Shown here piece after piece: positions 51,456-59,945 of a stretch of 64,000 nt of DNA (its first letter is position 1; the number at the start of each line of letters is the position of its first letter). The position numbers and the translations under genes are program-made. The notes under the pieces are model-generated. The model saw nothing but the letters and a program-made list of their open reading frames with translations, made no database searches and had not been told where the DNA came from. The stretch is from an uncultured Bacteroidales bacterium (GTDB lineage Bacteria > Bacteroidota > Bacteroidia > Bacteroidales > Paludibacteraceae). The stretch spans positions 26,045-90,044 of the forward strand of contig CAMUYI010000008.1 in the NCBI GenBank assembly GCA_947164985.1. Direction: 5' to 3'.

Positions 51456-53684
51456 ATGAAAAATGTAACTCTTCTTGCACTTTGTTGCTTGGTTACCCTT
51501 GGGGTACAGGCTGATCTTTCGGAGGATTTCAATTCGCTTACTTCCGGCTCGTGGTCCGCGGAGACGAATGTAGATCTTCCTTCGGGTACATGGACGTTTG
51601 GTGGCGGGGCGATGTATTATAAGTCCAGTAGTGTCATAGCTATCAAGTTCAACAACTCGGGTGCATATATGATCTCGCCTGCGATGGACAGCCTCGCAAT
51701 GATTGAATTCAAATATCGATCTGGCGGCAGTAACAAGAAAGTGGAGATTGCATACCAGATCGGTTCAGAGGCATGGCAAGTGATAGATACCCTTTCTATC
51801 CCATCTTCTTCCTCGTCGTTCTCCTCGTATTCGCATGCTGTTCCGGCAGACTCCTCTTTAAATGTGCGCGTACGTATAAAAGGCCTTGCAAGCAGTATAT
51901 TTATTGATGATGTTCTTCTCAAAAACCCTGTGCAGGGTCAAGGTCAAGGTGGCGGAACGGTTGTACCCGGCGAACCTGATCCGGAATTTACCCGTCCGGA
52001 ATATGTAGCTACACATGCTACCTATTATATCTCTCCGGAGGGTAACGACGAGACAGGTAACGGTTCGTTTGAGAATCCGTGGTATAACCTCGGCAAAGCT
52101 ATCTCTGTGGCACAGGCAGGCGATGTGATCTATTGTCGAGGCGGACGTTATATGATGTCTTGGCGGGGAACAGACGGAAAACTGACGGTTCGTCTCTCGC
52201 AGTCAGGAACCGCAACTGAGCCGATTGTCATCTCTGCCTATGAGAACGAAGCTCCGATCTTTGATTTCGAGCAACAGTTATTGGATTGTAATCGCAATAA
52301 GAACAATGTGGGAGACCGCGGTATGCTCATTACCGGTAATTACTGGATCCTCTTTGGTCTGCATCTCATGCACGCTGCTGACAATGCCATCAAACTGGAA
52401 GGCTCCCACAACCGTATTGAGCGTTGCGAGTTCTCCTATAACCTCGATACCGGCATTCAACTCGGTTTTGGACATAAGTTCTCCGACACATTCCCCGGCA
52501 TAAGTAAGAATGATGGTAGTTATTGTGCCTATAACGATATCGTCGATTGTGACTCGCATCATAACTGCGATTACGATGCTAACTACGGTTCCGATGCCGA
52601 TGGTTTTGCCTGCAAGATGCACAACGGTAAAGGTAATCGTTTCATCCGCTGTCGCGCATGGCGTAACTCCGATGACGCATGGGATCTTTTTGAGACCGAT
52701 TACGATGTGATCCTCGCAGAATGCTGGGCATGGGAATCCGGCAACGCTTCTGACCATCTCTGGGTCAAGAACTATTTCGACGGCTCGGCTTCATTCTCAG
52801 GCAACGGTAATGGTATCAAGCTGGGTGGTAACGGAACCGGCGGCAGCAGTCAGGGTATCCACTATGCGTACCGCTGTGTGGCGTTCGGATGCGACATCTC
52901 CAGTTCCGTCAAGGGATTTGACTGTAATAGCCACAAGGGCGGACATGTGCTCATCGGATGTCTCGCTTTCGATAACTCCTATGACTACATGTTCGAGTCA
53001 GGTGGCTCTGATGCCAATACGTATTACTATAATAACGTCTGCTTCGGTCGTCAGGAGATTTCCGTGGGAACAGACGACTATAACGCCTTGGCAACCTCTC
53101 ATAGCAAATTAGCTTGGACGAACCATCTGGTGACTTCTTTCTCGCGTTCGGATTATGTCTCACTCAGCGAAGCAGATGCTATAGCTCCTCGTCGTGGAGA
53201 CGGCTCCATGCCTTCGCGTTTTGCACGTCTTCTGCCGGGTTCTAATCTCGTTGATGCAGGCTGTGAAGTGCCCTCGTCCGTTACGCCTAATCTGGCTCAG
53301 ATGCTTGCTGACTTCCCCTTCTTGGCAGTCAACGTAAGTGGTGAAGCGCGCGATCTGGGTCCGTATGAGTTACCTCAACTAAACGATACCACTACTTCCC
53401 TTACCCAGGTCATTGTGAATCCGGAGAAGAATGGTTCTATTGACGTCATCGCCGGAAACTCGGCTAACGAGCGTATTGTCCGTTTCTCTGTTCCGAATAA
53501 TGTTTCGGATGCCGAATTGACAATCTTTGACATTAGCGGACGCATGGTTCAACGCATTCCGCTGACGCGTCTCAGCTCCGGAGCGGAGTACTACCAAGCT
53601 CTTGATATGCCCGAAGGAAACGGTCTGTATGTCGTGCGCCTTACTGCCGGAACGTACGCTGTTTCTGCGAAGTTCACACGATAA
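51456..53684 (+). CDS. Secreted PL9-type pectate lyase with C-terminal sorting domain
   Basis: 742 residues. Signal peptide MKNVTLLALCCLVTLGVQA. Residues ~20-155 form a jellyroll-like module; a Gly/Gln linker (VQGQGQGGG) follows. Residues ~185-600 are a right-handed parallel beta-helix with PL9 features: NPWYNLGKAISVAQAGDVIY, then GSDADGFACKMHNGKGNRF, RNSDDAWDLFE, and NGNGIKLGGNG with the candidate catalytic Lys. The last ~80 residues (ELTIFDISGRMVQRIPL to GLYVVRLTAG) are a Por/T9SS-type sorting domain. Export through SprA and surface pectin cleavage is likely. KduI at 12.7 kb handles a downstream product. Confidence 0.87.
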   Translation: MKNVTLLALCCLVTLGVQADLSEDFNSLTSGSWSAETNVDLPSGTWTFGGGAMYYKSSSVIAIKFNNSGAYMISPAMDSLAMIEFKYRSGGSNKKVEIAYQIGSEAWQVIDTLSIPSSSSSFSSYSHAVPADSSLNVRVRIKGLASSIFIDDVLLKNPVQGQGQGGGTVVPGEPDPEFTRPEYVATHATYYISPEGNDETGNGSFENPWYNLGKAISVAQAGDVIYCRGGRYMMSWRGTDGKLTVRLSQSGTATEPIVISAYENEAPIFDFEQQLLDCNRNKNNVGDRGMLITGNYWILFGLHLMHAADNAIKLEGSHNRIERCEFSYNLDTGIQLGFGHKFSDTFPGISKNDGSYCAYNDIVDCDSHHNCDYDANYGSDADGFACKMHNGKGNRFIRCRAWRNSDDAWDLFETDYDVILAECWAWESGNASDHLWVKNYFDGSASFSGNGNGIKLGGNGTGGSSQGIHYAYRCVAFGCDISSSVKGFDCNSHKGGHVLIGCLAFDNSYDYMFESGGSDANTYYYNNVCFGRQEISVGTDDYNALATSHSKLAWTNHLVTSFSRSDYVSLSEADAIAPRRGDGSMPSRFARLLPGSNLVDAGCEVPSSVTPNLAQMLADFPFLAVNVSGEARDLGPYELPQLNDTTTSLTQVIVNPEKNGSIDVIAGNSANERIVRFSVPNNVSDAELTIFDISGRMVQRIPLTRLSSGAEYYQALDMPEGNGLYVVRLTAGTYAVSAKFTR

Positions 53685-53707
53685 ACGCGATCTCCCAAAT
53701 CCCGATA

Positions 53708-53736
53708 AGAGCACTCTATGAACGAGTGCTCTTTTT
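53708..53736 (+). terminator. Terminator of the pectate lyase gene
   Basis: AGAGCACT (53708-53715) pairs with AGTGCTCT (53725-53732), followed by TTTTT. The stem is identical to that after hsp20. Confidence 0.9.
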
Positions 53737-53777
53737 GTGCCGAAAATCCCGCAAATGACAAAAAATACCTTGAATAA

Positions 53778-53809
53778 TTTGCATATACGGAATTTTTTTT
53801 GTACCTTTG
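53778..53809 (+). promoter_or_regulatory. Bacteroidota-type promoter upstream of the 53824 gene
   Basis: TTTG (53778-53781), 20-bp spacer, TACCTTTG (53802-53809), 14 bp before the ATG. Confidence 0.75.
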
Positions 53810-53823
53810 CACTCGCTTTTGAG

Positions 53824-54222
53824 ATGAAACGATTTTGGTACATATTGTTGATCTTGGTGAGCATCGGCGTTCAGTGGTTTGAGCCGATGGATAAGCCCAC
53901 TGCGAAGCCGGTTCAAACGTCCGGTTGCGCAGTGCAACAAACCGACCATCACACGCTTGTGGGGATACAAGGCGAACCCTTGACCCTTGCCAACAATGGT
54001 TCAAACATAACCACCTCTGTACCCACTCATTTCAGTGCAAATACCCAGCGCACGCCTTTCGGCAAGAACAGAACCCGAACGGCTTTCTTGCGCAAAATGA
54101 TTCATCATTACCAACCTGTTTTTATTGTTTTTCGCGGTCAGGAACGGCTTGAGACAAGTCCTTTCTGTTCGTCTGCCGGAAGCACGTACTATGTGTACTT
54201 CCTCCGGCGCATTTTGTGTTGA
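53824..54222 (+). CDS. Small hypothetical protein with N-terminal membrane/signal segment
   Basis: 132 residues from ATG 53824, just downstream of a promoter. The first 20 residues (KRFWYILLILVSIGVQWF) form a signal or anchor segment; the rest is hydrophilic and ends SSAGSTYYVYFLRRILC. I do not recognise a family. The promoter and lack of overlap with other ORFs support it as a real gene. A GC-rich hairpin-like stretch lies in its last codons. Confidence 0.55.
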   Translation: MKRFWYILLILVSIGVQWFEPMDKPTAKPVQTSGCAVQQTDHHTLVGIQGEPLTLANNGSNITTSVPTHFSANTQRTPFGKNRTRTAFLRKMIHHYQPVFIVFRGQERLETSPFCSSAGSTYYVYFLRRILC

Positions 54223-54270
54223 CATTCAGCGAAATAACTGAATATTAACAACACAAATTGAAACAATAAA

Positions 54271-55242
54271 ATGGTATCATCTTATTTATCGAATCCTATT
54301 TTATTAGGACTTTTCTTGGTTGTTGGTTTAGTGCTTTTGGTCAAAGGCGCAGACTGGCTTGTAGATGGCGCATCCAAACTTGCCAAACGCTTGGGCGTAA
54401 CCGACCTCGTCATCGGTCTGACCATCGTAGCGTTTGGTACATCCATGCCGGAGTTCGTGGTGAACATGGTCTCCGTAGCGGACGGTGCGACCGACCTTGC
54501 CATTACCAACATCCTCGGTTCAAATATCATCAACACACTTGTTATCCTTGGGTGCTCTGCGCTTGTATGCCCGCTGGTGGCTCAGCGAAGCACGGTTCGT
54601 CTTGACATCCCGTTGAATATCGTGGCGGGAGTTCTGGTGTTGGTCTTTGTGTTTATCACCTCTCCGATGGAGCCCAAAGGCTTGTCACGCGTAGAAGGAT
54701 TAGCGTTACTGGTTGTCTTCGCTGCTTTCCTTTTCTATACGTTTTACACCGCTAAAGCCGATGCCACGACAACAACCGCATCCACTCCTTTCCCTCTTTG
54801 GAAATGCGTGGTTCTTATTCTGGCTGGGCTTGTCGGCTTGGTCGTTGGAGGAGAAATGATCGTTAAGAGCGCCGTGGCGATTGCACGTTATTGCGGCGTG
54901 GCGGAATCGGTCATCGGTCTGACCATCGTAGCGCTCGGAACCTCTTTGCCGGAACTGGCAACATCCGTCGTGGCTGCATTCAAACACAATAACGACATAG
55001 CCATCGGCAACGTCGTCGGAAGCAACATCTTCAACGTGTTCTTCATCTTGGGAACAAGTGCAACAATCAAACATCTGCCTGTTTATCCCGGCATCGAGAT
55101 AGATGCCGCTTTGGTAGCCGTCAGCGCGTTAGCCGTTTGGATTTTGCTTTGCAACAAGAACCGCTCTATCAACCGTTGGGGCGGAGTTCTTCTCCTGGTA
55201 ATATACGCCGGTTACATGACATATAGGCTTATAACGTCTTAA
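54271..55242 (+). CDS. Calcium/sodium antiporter (CaCA family, YrbG-like)
   Basis: 323 residues, about ten membrane segments in two inverted halves. Each half carries the alpha-repeat motif: GTSMPEFVVNMVSVADGATD then ITNILGSNIINTLVILG, and GTSLPELATSVVAAFKHNND then IGNVVGSNIFNVFFILG. These acidic and Asn residues bind the ions in the membrane. First gene of a unit with two small downstream genes. Confidence 0.93.
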   Translation: MVSSYLSNPILLGLFLVVGLVLLVKGADWLVDGASKLAKRLGVTDLVIGLTIVAFGTSMPEFVVNMVSVADGATDLAITNILGSNIINTLVILGCSALVCPLVAQRSTVRLDIPLNIVAGVLVLVFVFITSPMEPKGLSRVEGLALLVVFAAFLFYTFYTAKADATTTTASTPFPLWKCVVLILAGLVGLVVGGEMIVKSAVAIARYCGVAESVIGLTIVALGTSLPELATSVVAAFKHNNDIAIGNVVGSNIFNVFFILGTSATIKHLPVYPGIEIDAALVAVSALAVWILLCNKNRSINRWGGVLLLVIYAGYMTYRLITS

Positions 55243-55261
55243 CAATTAAAATTCAATTCAT

Positions 55262-55660
55262 ATGGAAAATCAACCAAAAGGGCTGAAAGATTCAGTAGCC
55301 CTGCAATCGTATATCACTCGTAAATCCACCTTCTTCGGTCTGATCAACCGCTTGGTTTATGCTCCGACGGATAGCCGTCTCAACTTCACCAGCCGCTATT
55401 ATGCACCTATTCTGCGCGAGGAACTGAAGGAGCTGTTTGCGCTCGGAGATCAAGTATTGGAAAAGCGGCTGGCTAAGATGAACCGCTTTGAACAAGCGAT
55501 GAACGGCAATCTGTTGGTCGAATGTTGCGTGTCTGCAGATAAACAATTTGTAGCTCTGCAATTAAAACACTTTGCGCAGATTGATTACCAGCCGATTAGC
55601 GAGGTGCGTTTCTTGCAAGGCGACACAGCCAAACACGCTGCTATAGTTTTTGACTTGTAA
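55262..55660 (+). CDS. Hypothetical protein (132 aa)
   Basis: 132 residues, no signal peptide or membrane segment. It begins MENQPKGLKDSVALQSYITR; the middle is basic (FGLINRLVYAPTDSRLNFTS, EELKELFALGDQVLEKRL) and it ends TAKHAAIVFDL. No family recognised. It lies 19 bp after the antiporter and shares the leader AATTCAT-ATG with the 27-aa gene that follows, suggesting co-expression. Confidence 0.65.
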   Translation: MENQPKGLKDSVALQSYITRKSTFFGLINRLVYAPTDSRLNFTSRYYAPILREELKELFALGDQVLEKRLAKMNRFEQAMNGNLLVECCVSADKQFVALQLKHFAQIDYQPISEVRFLQGDTAKHAAIVFDL

Positions 55661-55687
55661 ATATATGAACCTTTAAAATTAATTCAT

Positions 55688-55771
55688 ATGGATAGTACAA
55701 CAATTATCGTCAGTCTGCTGATGGTTGCCATTTTTGTAGTGCCGGTTATCTGGCTAAACCGCAAAAAGTAA
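55688..55771 (+). CDS. 27-aa small membrane protein
   Basis: ATG 55688 opens a 27-codon gene. Residues ~4-23 (TTIIVSLLMVAIFVVPVIWL) are one hydrophobic helix followed by NRKK, so a single-pass topology with a cytoplasmic basic tail is likely. The bases before the ATG (TAATTCAT) match those of the preceding gene, and a terminator begins 11 bp after the stop. It may be a subunit or regulator of the antiporter; that is inference. Confidence 0.6.
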   Translation: MDSTTIIVSLLMVAIFVVPVIWLNRKK

Positions 55772-55782
55772 CGAAATAGCAC

Positions 55783-55829
55783 AAAATCCCACAAAAACTT
55801 GCATATGTGGGATTTTTTTTGTACCTTTG
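55783..55829 (+). promoter_or_regulatory. Composite terminator-promoter before the 55834 gene
   Basis: AAAATCCCACA (55783-55793) pairs with TGTGGGATTTT (55806-55816) and a T run follows. TTG (55799-55801) lies in the loop, and TACCTTTG (55822-55829) follows at 20 bp. It has the same design as 42390-42436. Confidence 0.75.
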
Positions 55830-55833
55830 CACC

Positions 55834-56184
55834 GTGATTCAGTTTGTTCGGAAATATGCCTATGTGATCGTGCTTGTATTAATGAGCGCTTTTGCGGCAT
55901 GTCTGATTGCGGACGAATGGAGCGATATGCAACATGCTTGGCAGGATTTGCAGATCGAAGCCACGGCTGAAATAGAGGTCGAAGATTTCGAATGGGATGA
56001 GTTTGGCGGGGACAATGGAATCTGTAGAACAACTCTACCCATATTTGAATCGTTTGATTGTCAATTATCAACTATCAACTGTCAATTATCAACTCCTTTC
56101 ATCTCCGACAAACAGCGTCTCGGTTTAGTGCGTCGCTATGCCCCGCGAAAAGCTATTTTACGCCATAACTATGCCCGGACATAA
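55834..56184 (+). CDS. Small hypothetical membrane-anchored protein
   Basis: 116 residues from GTG 55834, which lies 4 bp after the -7 element, so translation may be leaderless; ATG 55885 is an alternative. Residues ~6-26 (RKYAYVIVLVLMSAFAACL) are a membrane or signal segment. The acidic stretch EIEVEDFEWDEFGGDNG precedes FDCQLSTINCQLSTPF, which is encoded by an in-frame TCAATTATCAACT repeat. The end (RLGLVRRYAPRKAILRH) is basic. No family recognised. Confidence 0.5.
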   Translation: MIQFVRKYAYVIVLVLMSAFAACLIADEWSDMQHAWQDLQIEATAEIEVEDFEWDEFGGDNGICRTTLPIFESFDCQLSTINCQLSTPFISDKQRLGLVRRYAPRKAILRHNYART

Positions 56185-56189
56185 ACTAT

Positions 56190-56225
56190 AACGGTATGAA
56201 CTCATGTGAGTTTGTACCGTTTTTT
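56190..56225 (+). terminator. Terminator after the 55834 gene
   Basis: AACGGTA...TACCGTT with an inner AACTC/GAGTT stem, followed by T residues. Confidence 0.8.
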
Positions 56226-56255
56226 GATTATAAAATAACAAATCACAAATAGCAT

Positions 56256-57929
56256 ATGGATATTATCAGTATTATAACAGCTCTTTTGACACTCATGGCA
56301 GGTATCGGAGTCTTCCTTGTAGCCTGCACGATGATGAGTAGCAACCTTGAGTCCGCGGCTTCAAGGCGGCTCAAACAACTCTTCTCGCACACCGGCAACA
56401 ACAAGCTTGTCGGCGTCGGTATCGGAACGCTTGGAACGGCTGCTATCCAGTCCAGTGGAGCCGTAACGGTCATGGTCATCGGTTTCGTGAACGTGGGAAT
56501 CATGTCCCTCACACAAGCCGCCACCATCATCTACGGCGCGAATATCGGTACAACCGTCACGGCGCAATTAGTGGCACTCGGTCTATCGGGTTCGAACAGC
56601 CTCTCCACAACCGTCATCTTCGCAGCTTTCGCAGGTATCGGAGCCTTTATGATGCTCTTCTCCAAAAACGACGCATGGAAGAAAACAGGCGGTATCCTCA
56701 CGGGTTTCGGTATGCTCTTTGTCGGTCTGAGTATGATGGCAAACGCCATGGATGAGTTCGCGGCACTCGATTCCGTCAAACTCTTCCTCGCTTCCATCCG
56801 TAACCCGCTGTTATTGGTTCTTTTGGGTGCTATCATTACTGCCATCATCCAGTCCTCGTCCGTCATGACGTCCATCGCAATCACGATGGCTGTCACGGGG
56901 CTTATCTCGCTCGACCAAGGTATCTACCTCACGATGGGAAGTAACATCGGTTCTTGCGTCGTAGCGATTATCGCAGGTCTCACCAGCGGCGTAGCTGCCA
57001 AACGCACGGCGATGATCCACCTCATTTTCAATATCTTGGGCGTTGTGCTCTTTCTCTGCGCAGGAGGTCTGATCAAACTCACCACCGGCGGTACATCTAG
57101 CTTCGGAATCCTCTTCGAGCGTTTCTTCCACACGCCGCAACTCCAGCTGGCTATGTTCCACACGGTCTTCAATGTCACGACCATGTTAGTTGCCCTCCCG
57201 CTGACCAACACCCTTGTGAACATCGCTTGCAAAATCGTCAAAGACCAGCCTGCACAGCAGACCGACGAACCCCATCTCTATTTCCTTGACCCGCAGATGT
57301 TACGCACGCCGGTAGTTGCTATCCGCCAGCTCAAAGAGGAGATCGAGAACATGGCGCAAATGGCGTTGCAGAACTACCAACGCGCCATCCGGGATGTCAC
57401 GACATTAGACGATTCCGAACGCGACGAGTTCAACCGCACGGAGCGCCAACTCAACTATCTCAACCGCGAATTAGTCCACTATGCCTTGCTGCTCTCTAAT
57501 AGCCAACTCAGCCAGTTCGACCACCAATATCTCGTCTCCACCATCCGCACGGTCAGCGACTTGGAGCGTATCGGCGACTACGCGAAGAACATCGTTGAGT
57601 ACGCCGACAGTTTGCGCCAACAGGAGGTACGTTTCTCCGACTACGCCCTCAACGAGATTGACCAGATGAACCACCTCATCGCCCAACTCCACGAAGCCAC
57701 CATGCAGGCGTACCATAAAATGGACATGTCCGCACTCGGACGGGCGAACCAGATTGAGGACGAGATCGACCGTCTGACCGATGAGATGGAGCGCAATCAT
57801 ATCCAACGGCTCTCGTTGGGCATCTGCAAACCGCAAGCCGGAACCGAGTATATCTCCCTTGCCCAGAACTCCGAACGTGTTGCCGACCACCTCATCAATG
57901 TGGCGAAGACCATTCGGGACTTACAATAA
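56256..57929 (+). CDS. Na+/phosphate cotransporter with C-terminal PhoU-like domain
   Basis: 557 residues. Two inverted NptA/PNaS repeats carry the QSSGA/QSSS signatures: GTLGTAAIQSSGAVTVMVIG and IITAIIQSSSVMTSIAITM, each within multi-pass membrane regions (~1-340). Residues ~350-557 are helical with PhoU-like features (ELVHYALLLSNSQLSQFD, VSDLERIGDYAKNIVEYADS, NSERVADHLINVAKTI). It probably imports phosphate with sodium. Confidence 0.92.
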   Translation: MDIISIITALLTLMAGIGVFLVACTMMSSNLESAASRRLKQLFSHTGNNKLVGVGIGTLGTAAIQSSGAVTVMVIGFVNVGIMSLTQAATIIYGANIGTTVTAQLVALGLSGSNSLSTTVIFAAFAGIGAFMMLFSKNDAWKKTGGILTGFGMLFVGLSMMANAMDEFAALDSVKLFLASIRNPLLLVLLGAIITAIIQSSSVMTSIAITMAVTGLISLDQGIYLTMGSNIGSCVVAIIAGLTSGVAAKRTAMIHLIFNILGVVLFLCAGGLIKLTTGGTSSFGILFERFFHTPQLQLAMFHTVFNVTTMLVALPLTNTLVNIACKIVKDQPAQQTDEPHLYFLDPQMLRTPVVAIRQLKEEIENMAQMALQNYQRAIRDVTTLDDSERDEFNRTERQLNYLNRELVHYALLLSNSQLSQFDHQYLVSTIRTVSDLERIGDYAKNIVEYADSLRQQEVRFSDYALNEIDQMNHLIAQLHEATMQAYHKMDMSALGRANQIEDEIDRLTDEMERNHIQRLSLGICKPQAGTEYISLAQNSERVADHLINVAKTIRDLQ

Positions 57930-57962
57930 ATAACAGTTTAACCCTTTTAAAAGTCAATCATT

Positions 57963-58394
57963 ATGAAAAAGTATTTTTCTGTAGTGCTTATGGCACTCTG
58001 CAGCCTGACGGCTTGCGCAAAAGAACAAGTAATCGCGTACGACCTACTACCGGAACCGGCAAAAGCCATCGTTGCAGCACATTTTGATGCTTCCCAAATC
58101 GCTTATGTCACCTTGGATAAAGGCTTGCTGGACGCAGAGTACGAAGTCAAGTTCAACGATGGTCGTTCTTTGGAATTCAACAAGGCGGGCGAACTTACCA
58201 AAGTGGATTGCAAGCAGACCGAAGTGCCTTCTGCCCTCATTCCAGAGTTGGTACGTCAGTATGTGAAAGCCAATTTCCCCAACGCCTTCATTACCGAGTG
58301 GGGCAAAGATGACCGCAGGTGGAAAGCCGAACTTAACTCTGGCCTTGACCTCGAGTTTAACAGCAAATATGAGTTTGTCCGCATAGACGACTAA
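57963..58394 (+). CDS. PepSY-like (DUF2874) secreted protein
   Basis: 143 residues. The start MKKYFSVVLMALCSLTACA gives a signal peptide; SLTAC could be a lipobox. Two PepSY-like/BLIP-type repeats follow: IVAAHFDASQIAYVTLDKGL with YEVKFNDGRSLEFNKAGELT, and VKANFPNAFITEWGKDDRRW with KAELNSGLDLEFNSKYEFVR. These small periplasmic proteins are frequent in Bacteroidales. Role unknown, perhaps inhibition or folding assistance. Confidence 0.85.
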   Translation: MKKYFSVVLMALCSLTACAKEQVIAYDLLPEPAKAIVAAHFDASQIAYVTLDKGLLDAEYEVKFNDGRSLEFNKAGELTKVDCKQTEVPSALIPELVRQYVKANFPNAFITEWGKDDRRWKAELNSGLDLEFNSKYEFVRIDD

Positions 58395-58426
58395 GTGCAT
58401 TTTTCCATAGTTTTTCGCCCAAATAC

Positions 58427-58457
58427 TTGCATGTTTCCGAAAAAAGTTGTAATTTTG
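58427..58457 (+). promoter_or_regulatory. Bacteroidota-type promoter upstream of the flavodoxin-AraC unit
   Basis: TTG (58427-58429), 20-bp spacer, TAATTTTG (58450-58457), 23 bp before ATG 58481. It rules out the longer open reading. Confidence 0.7.
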
Positions 58458-58480
58458 CACTCGCAAATATTTCTAAAATC

Positions 58481-59131
58481 ATGAGAGCAATCTTTATCAA
58501 CGGTTCTCCGCGCAAGAACAAAAATACCGCACAGATGTTAGAAGTTGCCATGAAAGGCGCACAGGAAGCCGGAGCAGAAGTGGAAATGATCCATCTCTAC
58601 GGTCTCAATTACAAAGGCTGTATGAGTTGTTTTCTTTGCAAACGCAAGGGCAATACGGCAAATGGTCTGTGCGGTTTCAAGGACGAGTTGCAGCCCGTTT
58701 TGGAGAAGGCCATCAACGCCGACGTGCTGGTTATCGGTTCGCCTGTCTATGATTCGTTCCCGACAGGCATGGCGCGCGCGTTCATCGAGCGGCTCGTCTT
58801 CCCTGCGGTCAATTACAACGACTACTCCAAACCGCTCATCCGCAAGCCACTCCAATGCGCGACCATCTACACGATGAACGCACCGGAGAACTTAATGCAA
58901 CCCTTGCACTACGACATCATCTTGGGCGAGAGCAACCGCGTGTTGAGTATCTTCGGCGGTCAGCCGGAAATGCTTTGTTCACACGAGACGTACCAGTTCA
59001 ACGACTACTCTAAATACGAGACGGCCGTGGACGAACCGACCCGTGCGCATATCCGCGAGACCCGTTTCCCGCAGGACTTGCAGAAAGCGTACAAATTAGG
59101 CAAACGCCTCGTTGAAAAAGCAAGACAATAA
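58481..59131 (+). CDS. Flavodoxin-family NAD(P)H-dependent oxidoreductase
   Basis: 216 residues from ATG 58481. MRAIFINGSPRKNKNTAQML binds FMN; GCMSCFLCKRKGNTANGLCG has the Cys cluster of the iron-sulfur-flavoprotein type; then LVIGSPVYDSFPTGMARAFI. It probably reduces a quinone-like or nitro compound. The AraC regulator begins 2 bp after the stop, forming a two-gene unit mirrored by a damaged pair on the minus strand. Confidence 0.87.
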   Translation: MRAIFINGSPRKNKNTAQMLEVAMKGAQEAGAEVEMIHLYGLNYKGCMSCFLCKRKGNTANGLCGFKDELQPVLEKAINADVLVIGSPVYDSFPTGMARAFIERLVFPAVNYNDYSKPLIRKPLQCATIYTMNAPENLMQPLHYDIILGESNRVLSIFGGQPEMLCSHETYQFNDYSKYETAVDEPTRAHIRETRFPQDLQKAYKLGKRLVEKARQ

Positions 59132-59133
59132 GT

Positions 59134-59943
59134 ATGCAACCCATTGAGTTTGCCGACATATTATCCACGGACTTGCAACTCGCGCACACGGGTTATCTGA
59201 CGCACGCTTTGTGCTTGGAGGGAACAGCAACGCTGCTTTTCAACGGCGCATCGTTCCCTTTGCAGCGCGGGGATTGCGTCATTATGCAGCGAAGCGAGAA
59301 CGCGCAGATTGCCGACGCGAGTGCTGATTTTCAGACCATTACCGTCTATGTCACGCCGGAGTTTATCCAGATGGCGTTGCCGCTCAGCAATTACGGCACA
59401 CGCGGGCATATGATGCTCTTCAACGATCCGGTCATGCACCTCAACGCGCGACAGGCTGAGCGATGCAAAGAGAATATGGAATACGTGCGTACGCGTTGCG
59501 CGGAGAAAGAACATCGTTTTTATCTTGACCTGACGCTCAATGCCGTGCAAGCGATGATCATTGATTTCTTTGATTTTCATGCAGAGATATACGCCGAGTC
59601 CAACGACCTTACCCACCAGAACGCGCACCTCATGAACCGCTTTCTTGAGATGTTGGAGCGTGGCGATTACCGCACACATCGTGACATCGCGTACTATGCC
59701 GACCAACTGTGCGTCACGCCCAAATACCTCTCTGAGACCTGCAAGTCCATCAGCGGTTCCGGAGCTGCCTATTGGATCAACCGCTACACCTCGGTTGAGA
59801 TAGCCCGTCTTCTCCGTGACCGTTCGCTGACTTTAACCGACATCGCATACCGTTTTGATTTCTCTTCCCCGGCTCATCTCAGCCGTTACATCCGCCAAAA
59901 CCTTGGCATCTCCGCGTCAGAGATTAGAGGCGGGGAAAAATAA
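59134..59943 (+). CDS. AraC-family transcriptional regulator
   Basis: 269 residues. N-terminal cupin-like sensor (LCLEGTATLLFNGASFPLQR), helical linker, and the two C-terminal AraC helix-turn-helix units (DIAYYADQLCVTPKYLSETC and SLTLTDIAYRFDFSSPAHLS). It probably controls the flavodoxin gene just upstream in the same transcript. Confidence 0.92.
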   Translation: MQPIEFADILSTDLQLAHTGYLTHALCLEGTATLLFNGASFPLQRGDCVIMQRSENAQIADASADFQTITVYVTPEFIQMALPLSNYGTRGHMMLFNDPVMHLNARQAERCKENMEYVRTRCAEKEHRFYLDLTLNAVQAMIIDFFDFHAEIYAESNDLTHQNAHLMNRFLEMLERGDYRTHRDIAYYADQLCVTPKYLSETCKSISGSGAAYWINRYTSVEIARLLRDRSLTLTDIAYRFDFSSPAHLSRYIRQNLGISASEIRGGEK

Positions 59944-59945
59944 TG

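Noticed and set aside
53378..53864. Minus-strand frame after the pectate lyase
   Set aside because: It overlaps the lyase C-terminus and a + strand promoter, without support of its own.
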